In this document: in pieces, positions 17,979-25,480 of the stretch
Position numbering within the stretch: the stretch's first letter is position 1
How the letters are laid out: the number at the start of each line of letters is the position of its first letter
Origin: an uncultured Prevotellaceae bacterium
GTDB taxonomy: Bacteria; Bacteroidota; Bacteroidia; Bacteroidales; UBA3663
DNA: 64,000 nucleotides
Assembly (NCBI GenBank): GCA_900319235.1
Contig: ONNR01000001.1
Coordinates: 232,577-296,576 of the forward strand
Direction: 5' to 3'
Translations under genes and position numbers: made by a program
Notes under the pieces: generated by a model
What the model was told of the DNA's origin: nothing
Seen by the model: only the letters and a program-made list of their open reading frames with translations
The model's database searches: none

Positions 17979-19055
17979 ATGAAGGAGATCAATAAGAAAA
18001 AGTCAAAGGCCAAGACATCGAAACGAAAGAAGAAAAAGTCGCGAAAAGGTAAAGGATGGAAAAGATTCATCATCTTTATGTTTTTGTGCTTGGGTGTGAT
18101 TTCGCTTGTTCTCTTTTGTTCTAGGAAGATGATCCAAGATACAATTGTTCGTTGGACTATGGCACGTGAAACTCCATTTGTTCCTAACAAATACTCATTC
18201 GATGATGCTTTATTCATCGGTAATGTTATGAACAATCACTCTGAAGGTCCTGGAATCATGCAACTGGAAGGTGGTGCTGTTCTTGCAGGGACTTGGAAGG
18301 ATGGCAAGAAGGAAGGTGTTTTTCGAGAAAGTGACGCACAGCACAAGACTACGTTTACTCTTTGGGAAAATGATGTTTGTATCGGGAAAGCAAAGACTTT
18401 GAAGTCTATTCGAAGGGACAAGAATCTATACGATAAAGCAAAGTTCGGCATCGATGTTTCCAAATATCAGCCGGAATATTGGGGAGCAATGGCCATTTGT
18501 GTCAATGGAAGTGGAACATTGTCGGCAGATTTGAATGTTGAGCAATGGGTTCCTGTCGATTTTGTCATCATGAAAGCTTCTGAAGGTATAACCATCATCG
18601 ACCGACAGTATCAATACCATTCCGAAATGGCTGATATCTTGGATATTCCACAAGGTGCTTATCATGTGATTAGTACGAAAACTGATGTTTATGATCAGGT
18701 TCAACTCTACGTGAGCCAAATTCAGGAAGTGAATCTCGCTTTTCCTCCCATTCTCGACATCGAAGGTTCTACTAAAGAAATATCACCAGAACAATTCAAG
18801 AAATACGAACCCATCTATATCGATTGGCTTGAGCAAGTCGAAAAATTTACTGGACATCGTCCTATGGTTTATTGCTGCTACGACTTCTATATGTCTTACG
18901 GCAAGAATTCCAAACTCAAACAGTATGACTTCTGGATTGCTTCCTACGGCTCCAATGTTTTTCCTTCATCATGTCGCTTGCGTCAGATTTCCGATCATGG
19001 ACGAATAGCCGGATGGAATGCAGATGTCGATATTGATGTCCTGATGTATAAATAA
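17979..19055 (+). CDS. Membrane-anchored GH25 lysozyme-like muramidase
   Basis: The 358-residue protein opens with a very basic stretch (residues 2-29 almost half Lys), then a membrane helix (about 30-47). Residues 85-115 resemble a MORN-type repeat (EGPGIMQLEGGAVLAGTWKDG). The GH25 domain starts near 154 with FGIDVSKYQ (D159) and has the catalytic pair D260/E262 in PPILDIEG, so the active site is present. GH25 enzymes cut the MurNAc-GlcNAc bond of peptidoglycan. The anchor would place the enzyme in the periplasm facing the cell's own wall. Five bases separate it from the upstream membrane protein and six from the downstream amidotransferase-like gene. Confidence 0.88.
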   Translation: MKEINKKKSKAKTSKRKKKKSRKGKGWKRFIIFMFLCLGVISLVLFCSRKMIQDTIVRWTMARETPFVPNKYSFDDALFIGNVMNNHSEGPGIMQLEGGAVLAGTWKDGKKEGVFRESDAQHKTTFTLWENDVCIGKAKTLKSIRRDKNLYDKAKFGIDVSKYQPEYWGAMAICVNGSGTLSADLNVEQWVPVDFVIMKASEGITIIDRQYQYHSEMADILDIPQGAYHVISTKTDVYDQVQLYVSQIQEVNLAFPPILDIEGSTKEISPEQFKKYEPIYIDWLEQVEKFTGHRPMVYCCYDFYMSYGKNSKLKQYDFWIASYGSNVFPSSCRLRQISDHGRIAGWNADVDIDVLMYK

Positions 19056-19061
19056 TAATAT

Positions 19062-19778
19062 ATGAAAGATATTTTGACTATTGGTTTGGCTGACACTTGT
19101 AATAATGGAGATATCAGCCAACAAAGGAATTATGCCGAGGCTGTACGTCGAGGTGGACATGTCGCTGTAGTACTTCCTTATACTGATAGACCAGAAATAT
19201 GTCGCCAGATGCTGGATACTATCGACGTTCTCTTGCTCACGGGCGGAGGTGATCTCGCCGCTTGGCGATTTGGATGCGAACCTTCAGTTTTCGATTCTGA
19301 GGAAAATCGTGATCGAGATAGCTTTGAACTGATGCTGATTGAAAAGGCCTGGAAGATAAAAAAGCCTATAGTAGGCATTTGCCGAGGTATGCAGGTCATC
19401 AATGTGGCTTTGGGAGGAACGCTTTGGCAAGACCTTTCTTTTAAGAGGGAGGCTAATAAGGAAAATCCTTTGACATTTATCGAGCATCAATGTCCCGACA
19501 GAAAATGGGAGGGAGTGCATAATGTAAGTATCTCTCCAGATTCACGTCTCGCAAGTATCCTTGGTCTTGAATCTACTATGGTAAATAGCACTCATCACCA
19601 AGCTGTCAAGGATTTGGGGCGCGATTTGATACCCGTAGCTTTTAGTGACGATGGTGTCATTGAAGCTATTGAAAGTAACGTGTTGCCTATTGCTGCCGTG
19701 CAATGGCATAACGAGCGGCTTGTTGGTGAGCCTTTTGATAGACTTTTTACTGATATTAAAAAATGGACGAGAGGCTAA
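19062..19778 (+). CDS. Class I glutamine-amidotransferase-like hydrolase (peptidase C26)
   Basis: A 238-residue cytoplasmic hydrolase of the gamma-glutamyl-gamma-aminobutyrate hydrolase (PuuD-like) family. The nucleophile is C107 in VGICRGMQVINVALGGT. The His/Glu of the triad are H216 and E218 in VQWHNERL; the usual motif is QWHPE, so Pro is replaced by Asn. STHHQAV near 178 is also typical. The GH25 partner next door suggests that the substrate could be a gamma-glutamyl bond from peptidoglycan, but this is inference; polyamine catabolism is the family's known role. Confidence 0.82.
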   Translation: MKDILTIGLADTCNNGDISQQRNYAEAVRRGGHVAVVLPYTDRPEICRQMLDTIDVLLLTGGGDLAAWRFGCEPSVFDSEENRDRDSFELMLIEKAWKIKKPIVGICRGMQVINVALGGTLWQDLSFKREANKENPLTFIEHQCPDRKWEGVHNVSISPDSRLASILGLESTMVNSTHHQAVKDLGRDLIPVAFSDDGVIEAIESNVLPIAAVQWHNERLVGEPFDRLFTDIKKWTRG

Positions 19779-19800
19779 GGCCTCCCGTCCATTTACTTTC
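19762..19800. terminator. Bidirectional terminator between C26 hydrolase and htpG
   Basis: AATGGACGAGAGGC pairs with GCCTCCCGTCCATT (one mismatch) around a short loop. The left arm overlaps the stop of the + gene. On the minus strand it is followed by six T, suiting it to end htpG transcription. Confidence 0.75.
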
Positions 19801-19806
19801 TGAGTA

Positions 19807-19846
19807 ATCTGAGTACTCCGAGAACTCCGAGTAATCAGATTTTTAT
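19807..19846 (+). terminator. Second hairpin terminator before the htpG stop
   Basis: ATCTGAGTACTC pairs with GAGTAATCAGAT with one mismatch, followed by TTTTTA on the + strand. It acts on the + transcript as a back-up terminator. Confidence 0.6.
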
Positions 19847-19849
19847 AGA

Positions 19850-21949
19850 TTACAGCATCTCCTGCGAACGACGAATGAATTCGGCGAGTGCTTCGCCCTT
19901 GAGCATACCGCCCTGAAGCAGTGCGAGATCGATAAGCTGACGCAATGTTTTGTCGCCCTTGGCGTAGTCGGAAACTTGTTGCCTTTCGGTTGCCTTAAGA
20001 TTATCGACATCCTTGCGCAGTTCGTTGAGCAGGTTGTCCTTGTCGGTTGGGAACTCACCAGCCTTGGCCTTGTACTTCTCTTCCTCCAAAGGTTTGATCT
20101 GATCGTTTTTGGTCGAGATGTCGGAAGCTGTCTGTGCAAGACTCAACGCCAGTTCCTTGGCGGCATTGTCGAGAATGCGCTTTACGGTAGGATGCTCGGT
20201 ATTAACCACAAGGTTGTACTGGTCGGGCATCTGTCCGTAGAAGTTCATGCCACCACCACCTTGCAGACGGCTCATCTCCTTCATACGACGCATCCATTCG
20301 TTCTGCGAAACGAGAACAGGTTGATCGGTCTCATCCATTGCCTGGAAATCAACGGTCCATTCAACGGCCTTGCCTTCATTGTTGACACACTCAGGAATCT
20401 GCGTGGCAAAGAGAGCATTATACTCGCGGTTCTGTGCCTCGGTGAAGTTGACCTTCTTGGCATCGGCCTTCTTGATGAGGTTGGTAAGTGTGTCGCTGTC
20501 AATTCGACGATAGTGACACTTCTTGGCTTCTTTGTCATCTGAATGCATTGACTTCTCCTCGAGGTGATTCATCAAAGGCATATCGAGTTGGCCAGCTGCC
20601 TCAAGCACGTCATAACCCTTGGCCTTGGCTGCCTCGATGTAGGCATAGTGAGCAACCTTATCATTGGTGTAAAGGTAGATCAGCTCACCTTCCTTGTCGG
20701 TCTGGTTGCCTTCGACGAGCTTCTGATACTCTTCGATGGTGTAGTAGTGGCCCTCACAGTTCTTGACGAGGGCAATGGTCTTAACCTTGTCAAAGAACTT
20801 CTCATCAAGCAACATACCATACTGGATGAAGATCTTGAGGTCGTCCCATTTGTTTTCGAACTCCTGACGATCGGCGTTGAAGATTTCTACAAGACGATCG
20901 GCAACCTTCTTGGTGATGTAGCCGGAAATCTTCTTGACATTACTGTCAGACTGCAGATATGAACGGCTTACGTTGAGCGGGATGTCGGGTGAATCGATAA
21001 CACCATGGAGAAGCATCATGAACTCTGGAACTACGCCTTCAACCTGATCGGTGACAAATACTTGGTTGCAATAGAGTTGGATGCGGTCGCGACGGAACTC
21101 GTTGTTCTCGATCTTTGGGAAGTAGAGGATACCGGTCAGATGGAATGGGAAATCTACGTTTAGATGAATCCAGAACAATGGATCGGGAGCCATCGGATAG
21201 AGATCGTGATAGAACTTGAGGTATTCCTCGTCCTTGATATCAGCAGGAGCCTTCACCCAAAGAGGAAGAGTCTCGTTGATCTGGTTGTCCTCATCGGTCT
21301 CGACTTCCTTGCCGTCCTTCCAATCGGTCTTCTTGCCAAAGACAACAGGAACCGGCAGGTAGCGACAATACTTCTTCAGCAGATTCTCTACTTTGTATTT
21401 GTTGGTGAACTCACCCTTGCTCTCATCGTCGAGATAAAGGATAATGTCGGTACCACGTTCAGCCTTGTCGCATTCGTCCATTGTGAAGTTGACATCGCCT
21501 TCGCAGGTCCAAAGGGTAGCAGGCTCATTTTCCTTCCAGCTCTTTGAGCGAATCTCGACTTTCTTGGCTACCATAAATGAAGAGTAGAAACCAAGACCGA
21601 AATGACCGATGATGTTGGCACCATCCTTCTTGTACTTCTCGAGGAACTCAGTGGCTCCAGAGAATGCAATCTGATTGATGTACTTGTCCAACTCCTCGGC
21701 TGTCATGCCAATGCCATTGTCACTAACAGTGAGTGTGCCAGCATCTGGATCGACCTTGATATAGACCTTGAGATTCTCAACATCACCCTTGAAGTCACCA
21801 GCGCGAGCAACTGTCTTGAGCTTCTGTGTAGCATCTACTGCATTGCTGACGAGCTCACGAAGGAAGATATCATGGTCGGAATACATGAATTTTTTAATCA
21901 CCGGGAAAATGTTCTCGGAGGTTACATTGATTGTACCTTGTTTTGCCAT
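19850..21949 (-). CDS. htpG: Hsp90-type chaperone HtpG
   Basis: A 699-residue protein with the GHKL ATPase fold: LRELVSNAVDATQKL (Glu/Asn of the ATP site), VSDNGIGMTAEEL and GHFGLGFYSSFMV. The middle domain (LPLWVK... FPFHLTGILYFPK) and C-terminal dimerisation region are complete. It is a cytosolic stress chaperone. The gene is monocistronic, with a TATCTTTG element upstream and a shared terminator downstream. The length is longer than E. coli HtpG (624 aa), as is common in Bacteroidetes. Confidence 0.97.
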   Translation of the reverse strand: MAKQGTINVTSENIFPVIKKFMYSDHDIFLRELVSNAVDATQKLKTVARAGDFKGDVENLKVYIKVDPDAGTLTVSDNGIGMTAEELDKYINQIAFSGATEFLEKYKKDGANIIGHFGLGFYSSFMVAKKVEIRSKSWKENEPATLWTCEGDVNFTMDECDKAERGTDIILYLDDESKGEFTNKYKVENLLKKYCRYLPVPVVFGKKTDWKDGKEVETDEDNQINETLPLWVKAPADIKDEEYLKFYHDLYPMAPDPLFWIHLNVDFPFHLTGILYFPKIENNEFRRDRIQLYCNQVFVTDQVEGVVPEFMMLLHGVIDSPDIPLNVSRSYLQSDSNVKKISGYITKKVADRLVEIFNADRQEFENKWDDLKIFIQYGMLLDEKFFDKVKTIALVKNCEGHYYTIEEYQKLVEGNQTDKEGELIYLYTNDKVAHYAYIEAAKAKGYDVLEAAGQLDMPLMNHLEEKSMHSDDKEAKKCHYRRIDSDTLTNLIKKADAKKVNFTEAQNREYNALFATQIPECVNNEGKAVEWTVDFQAMDETDQPVLVSQNEWMRRMKEMSRLQGGGGMNFYGQMPDQYNLVVNTEHPTVKRILDNAAKELALSLAQTASDISTKNDQIKPLEEEKYKAKAGEFPTDKDNLLNELRKDVDNLKATERQQVSDYAKGDKTLRQLIDLALLQGGMLKGEALAEFIRRSQEML

Positions 21950-22011
21950 AATAATATATTTTTATATGTATTGAAATTCAAATTACATTTCTTCATTTGC
22001 AAAAGTTATGC

Positions 22012-22019
22012 CAAAGATA
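22012..22019 (-). promoter_or_regulatory. -7 element of htpG
   Basis: Minus-strand TATCTTTG, 62 bp before the htpG start. No clear TTTG is seen at the -33 position. Confidence 0.5.
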
Positions 22020-22026
22020 ATCGTAC

Positions 22027-22041
22027 GGGACAATTTGTCCC
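22027..22041. promoter_or_regulatory. 15-bp palindrome in the htpG promoter
   Basis: GGGACAA-T-TTGTCCC is a perfect 7-bp inverted repeat with one central base. It lies between the expected -7 and -33 positions of htpG, where a repressor would block transcription. The GC-rich arms stand out in AT-rich surroundings. It is also within the divergent gap before nudC. Confidence 0.45.
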
Positions 22042-22066
22042 TTTATCAACTATTTTTTTATAAAAA

Positions 22067-22098
22067 TTTGGTATAATCACTAAATATAACTATCTTTG
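22067..22098 (+). promoter_or_regulatory. Promoter of nudC
   Basis: TTTG at 22067-22070 and TATCTTTG at 22091-22098, spaced 20 bp. Confidence 0.65.
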
Positions 22099-22139
22099 CA
22101 ACCTCAAAACCTTTCAAACTCTTCTTAATTACTATAAAG

Positions 22140-22928
22140 ATGCCAATAGTCAATAATCCTATTTTTAGCACTTCAAGATGTTTTGCAGTGATAGATCGAG
22201 AACAGGTACTTCGTGCGGATGGTTCAACATTGGACTTTCAGGACCTGCAGAATTTGAAGGAATGGAGCATACGGAATAATTATTCGTATGACCTTTTCGA
22301 AGAAAAACAGTGGAATATCTGTGCTCTTGGATTATCTTCCAAAGATAATCTTCCCGAAGGATATTGTGTCGATACCATTCGTCACGGCTTCTATATTGAC
22401 AGTCCTGAGGAAGCACTTGGTTTGTCGCGTGCTAAGGCTATTGTCGCATGGCGTAATCTGACGCGCTTCTGCACTACATGTGGAGGGAGTCTGAAAGACC
22501 ATGATGAGATGACGGCTAAAGTCTGTACCTCGTGTGGGCGAATTGTCTTCCCGCGTATCGAGCCTTGCATCATCACGGTGGTGAGCAGAAGTGACGGTAA
22601 GATCCTTTTGGCGAAACATGTTCAACGTAATCAGGAGATGTATGCTTGCATCGCAGGATTTATTGAAGCAGGTGAAACGGCAGAGCAAGCTGTGGCACGC
22701 GAAGTGATGGAGGAGACGGGTTACAAAGTGAAGAACATCCGTTATTATGGCAGTCAGAGCTGGCCTTTTCCTTCACAGTTTATGCTGGGATTCACCTGTG
22801 AGTATGATGGAGGAGACATGCACTTGCAGGAAGACGAACTTGCTGATGCCCGATGGTTTGCACGTGGAGAATGTCCAATTACTCCTCCTCCTGGAAGCAT
22901 TGCCTATAGATTAATAAATAATGTATGA
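22140..22928 (+). CDS. nudC: NAD-capped RNA/NADH pyrophosphatase, Nudix family
   Basis: NudC hydrolyses NAD(H) and removes NAD caps from RNA. The zinc ribbon has C111/C114 and C129/C132. The Nudix box runs from about 173 to 195 (GFIEAGETAEQAVAREVMEE TGY, all key Gly/Glu/Arg present). SQSWPFPSQFM just after it is the NudC-specific SQPWPFPxS motif with Pro changed to Ser. The length of 262 residues is normal. Its TGA overlaps the next gene's ATG by four bases, so the two are translated together. Confidence 0.92.
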   Translation: MPIVNNPIFSTSRCFAVIDREQVLRADGSTLDFQDLQNLKEWSIRNNYSYDLFEEKQWNICALGLSSKDNLPEGYCVDTIRHGFYIDSPEEALGLSRAKAIVAWRNLTRFCTTCGGSLKDHDEMTAKVCTSCGRIVFPRIEPCIITVVSRSDGKILLAKHVQRNQEMYACIAGFIEAGETAEQAVAREVMEETGYKVKNIRYYGSQSWPFPSQFMLGFTCEYDGGDMHLQEDELADARWFARGECPITPPPGSIAYRLINNV

Positions 22929-23245
22929 AGATAATTCATAACAAATGGATTCCTTTTGGACGTGGTATGTACGCCATCAATCTGTTTGGTATCATTTTTA
23001 CCAAACAGCATCTGTCGCGTGTCGATGAAAACCACGAATATATTCATACTCTTCAGCAAAGGGAATTGCTATTTGTCTTTTTCTATCTCCTTTATGTGAC
23101 AGAATGGATTGTTCGTGTCATTCAAACTAGAAGTCTCATCAAGGGATATCTCCGCATTTCTTTCGAACGGGAAGCATACGAGAATCAACGTCAACTCGAT
23201 TATCGAGAAACTCGTAAATTCTTTGCTTGGCGAAAATATCTATGA
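22925..23245 (+). CDS. Small HExxH-containing membrane-associated protein
   Basis: A 106-residue protein that begins inside the nudC stop (ATGA overlap). Residues 37-41 are HEYIH, a zinc-metallopeptidase-type HExxH motif, followed by a hydrophobic stretch (about 47-66) and an acidic SFEREAYENQ segment near 79-88 that could supply the third ligand. No family of known function is recognised. With so short a chain it could be a minimal peptidase-like domain or a protein where the motif is structural. Co-translation with nudC is the only contextual clue. Confidence 0.75.
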   Translation: MKIIHNKWIPFGRGMYAINLFGIIFTKQHLSRVDENHEYIHTLQQRELLFVFFYLLYVTEWIVRVIQTRSLIKGYLRISFEREAYENQRQLDYRETRKFFAWRKYL

Positions 23246-23275
23246 AAAAAGGCAGGATTTCCTGCCTTTTTTCGT
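23246..23275. terminator. Bidirectional terminator between convergent genes
   Basis: AAAAAAGGCAGGA and TCCTGCCTTTTTT form a perfect stem with a two-base centre, with A and T runs on both sides. Confidence 0.85.
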
Positions 23276-23288
23276 TATTCAATTTTAA

Positions 23289-25436
23289 CTATTCAACCAC
23301 CTCAAATTGGAATACACAGCCATTCTTGCGATTGGGCGAAGAACCTGGGAAGTCAGCGCTATAGGGTTCACCTTGATCGGGAGTGCATCCTACATAACGA
23401 TGAGTCTTTAGCGACATCAACATACATTGTCCGCGAAGCATATCCTGCCATTGGAACAGACTTGCTTCTGATTCTTCCTTAACCAGCCGGACGTCAGCCG
23501 ATAGGCCAAAACCAGTCACAGTGACATAACCCATACCATTCAGACATTCGAGAACCACACGTCCCTGACCACGATCATGAACACGGAACTTGCAGTCGTT
23601 GCTATTGAATTGCATAGAATTGGGAGCTGCACTGTGGCAGATACCACGGTTCATTCCCCAGAATCGTGTGCCGTTCGATAGATTGGTGAGCGTTATGACT
23701 TTGCCCATCGGGAAGTTCGCAGAACGATTGGCCATCGGTTCCTCTACAACGAAGTCGTCAAACTCCGCATATCCTCCACTAGGTTGAGTATTGTTACCTT
23801 GTGAAATAGCGTGATAGCAGAAGAGACTGTAGCGAGAACCTTGGAAAATCTTGAGCTGGTAGGGTAGAGGTAGCTTGTTGCCAACTTCCTTGTAATTGAT
23901 TCCATCTGTTGAATAACTGAATTTAGCCCACATCTCGTCATAGTCGCCCTCAATGCGCAGGTACACCTTGCCTTCCTTGAAAGCCACAGGATTAATATCG
24001 TTTAATGTGCCTAAGTCAATCATTCCTGTCTCTTGATGCATCCACTGCAGATGCAATTGTTTGTTGAGTCGACATATACCAATCCATGCATATGGGAGAT
24101 TAAGTATTGCGAGGCCAGCCACATCACCTTCTTTTAGTTTGTTGGGAGTAAGGGTTACTGTAGCGGTTGATACGGGACCAATACAGCGCTGGGTCAACGT
24201 ATTGTGAGCATAAAGAAAATTCTGAGCTCCCATGGCGCGAAGCACAAGCTTGCCTTTCTTCAATGACCACATTTTGTCGATGGGTTCATGATTCCATTGC
24301 CATACCTTATTCAGTGTTTTCCCATTGAAATTGTCCGAACGTTTGTAAGGTCCGTGCATTTCAGTTATGGTCTCATTTACGCCGACATTTGGTTTGACCC
24401 AAGTTCGTGGTGTGCGTCCGGGATTTCCCTTCAAACCATACACTGGCCAACCATCCTGCCATGTAATAGGGCAGAGGCAGGTGGTGCGACCCACGCCAAC
24501 GAAATCTAGCATTGTCAATCCATACCAATCACCATTGGGAGTCATAAGCATTCCGCCTTGATGGATAGTCGCATTTCCTAATTCGTTATCACCACCTGAT
24601 ACGACAGTGAATTTGTAACCATCTTCCATCCATTTGTTCTTTGAGTCATTTGCATTGGTTACAAGAGGAAATTTCTGTGTACCTAAGGATTCCATTACAC
24701 TGATGGCAGTGGTCTCGTAGGGGCCGTAAATCGATTCGCTGCGAGCACATTGCATTCGTCCCATCGGTGCATATTCGGAACTAAGGATATAGTATTTGCC
24801 ATCAATTTTGTATGCGTGATGTCCTTCGCCCATACCCGAACCTTTTGGAATGATGACGCGTTCTGAACCTTCTACATAACCAGAGAAGTCTGGTTTGAAC
24901 TCTGTAACCTTTACTTCGTCGTAGCCATGAATTGCATAGACATGCCCTTCGTCGAAGAGTACCGACAAGTCATAAATATGTCCGCCTAAGGCACGATGTT
25001 CCCAAGGTCCGTAAGCCGTGTCGGAGATAAAGAGTTGCAAGCCATTTCCATTCACATTAGTGAAGACGTAGAACTTTCCTTCATGATAACGTATGACAGG
25101 GGCCCATACACCTTGTCCATAGACCTGATTGTCGTTGATGAGCTTAAATTTGTCATCAGGAAGGATATCAGACCACCGGTTGAAGCAATAACTCGCGAGT
25201 TCCCAATTGACAAGATCCTTGGAGTGAAGTACGACAAGACCTGGTGCACAATGCATCGTAGTACCAGCTAAATAATAGTCTTCTCCAACGCGAATGCAAT
25301 CGGGATCGGAGAATTCATCGTAGAACAGAGGGTTGGTATAGGTTCCATTACCATTGTCTGCAGTCCAACTTTTTACTTGAGCATTCGTTGTCGTTCCAAT
25401 AATAAGAAGAGAAAGAAATAAAAGATTAGATTTCAT
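23289..25436 (-). CDS. Secreted GH43 glycosidase (xylosidase/arabinofuranosidase type)
   Basis: A 715-residue protein with a signal peptide ending near AQ at residue 20. The five-bladed GH43 catalytic domain shows the expected three acids: base D44 in EFSDPDCIRVG, pKa modulator D156 in YDLSVLFDEG and acid E204 in GEGHHAYK. After about 350 residues comes a beta-sandwich of the type found C-terminal in GH43 beta-xylosidases (residues about 375-560). The last 150 residues form an extra domain with repeated short beta motifs, possibly a beta-trefoil. It follows the GH2 gene by 44 bp and is probably in its operon. The sugar is likely arabinose or xylose, from family knowledge. Confidence 0.88.
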   Translation of the reverse strand: MKSNLLFLSLLIIGTTTNAQVKSWTADNGNGTYTNPLFYDEFSDPDCIRVGEDYYLAGTTMHCAPGLVVLHSKDLVNWELASYCFNRWSDILPDDKFKLINDNQVYGQGVWAPVIRYHEGKFYVFTNVNGNGLQLFISDTAYGPWEHRALGGHIYDLSVLFDEGHVYAIHGYDEVKVTEFKPDFSGYVEGSERVIIPKGSGMGEGHHAYKIDGKYYILSSEYAPMGRMQCARSESIYGPYETTAISVMESLGTQKFPLVTNANDSKNKWMEDGYKFTVVSGGDNELGNATIHQGGMLMTPNGDWYGLTMLDFVGVGRTTCLCPITWQDGWPVYGLKGNPGRTPRTWVKPNVGVNETITEMHGPYKRSDNFNGKTLNKVWQWNHEPIDKMWSLKKGKLVLRAMGAQNFLYAHNTLTQRCIGPVSTATVTLTPNKLKEGDVAGLAILNLPYAWIGICRLNKQLHLQWMHQETGMIDLGTLNDINPVAFKEGKVYLRIEGDYDEMWAKFSYSTDGINYKEVGNKLPLPYQLKIFQGSRYSLFCYHAISQGNNTQPSGGYAEFDDFVVEEPMANRSANFPMGKVITLTNLSNGTRFWGMNRGICHSAAPNSMQFNSNDCKFRVHDRGQGRVVLECLNGMGYVTVTGFGLSADVRLVKEESEASLFQWQDMLRGQCMLMSLKTHRYVGCTPDQGEPYSADFPGSSPNRKNGCVFQFEVVE

Positions 25437-25480
25437 ATTATTTTTTTTAAAAATTTTAGAATGTAATTTGATTGTTATAC

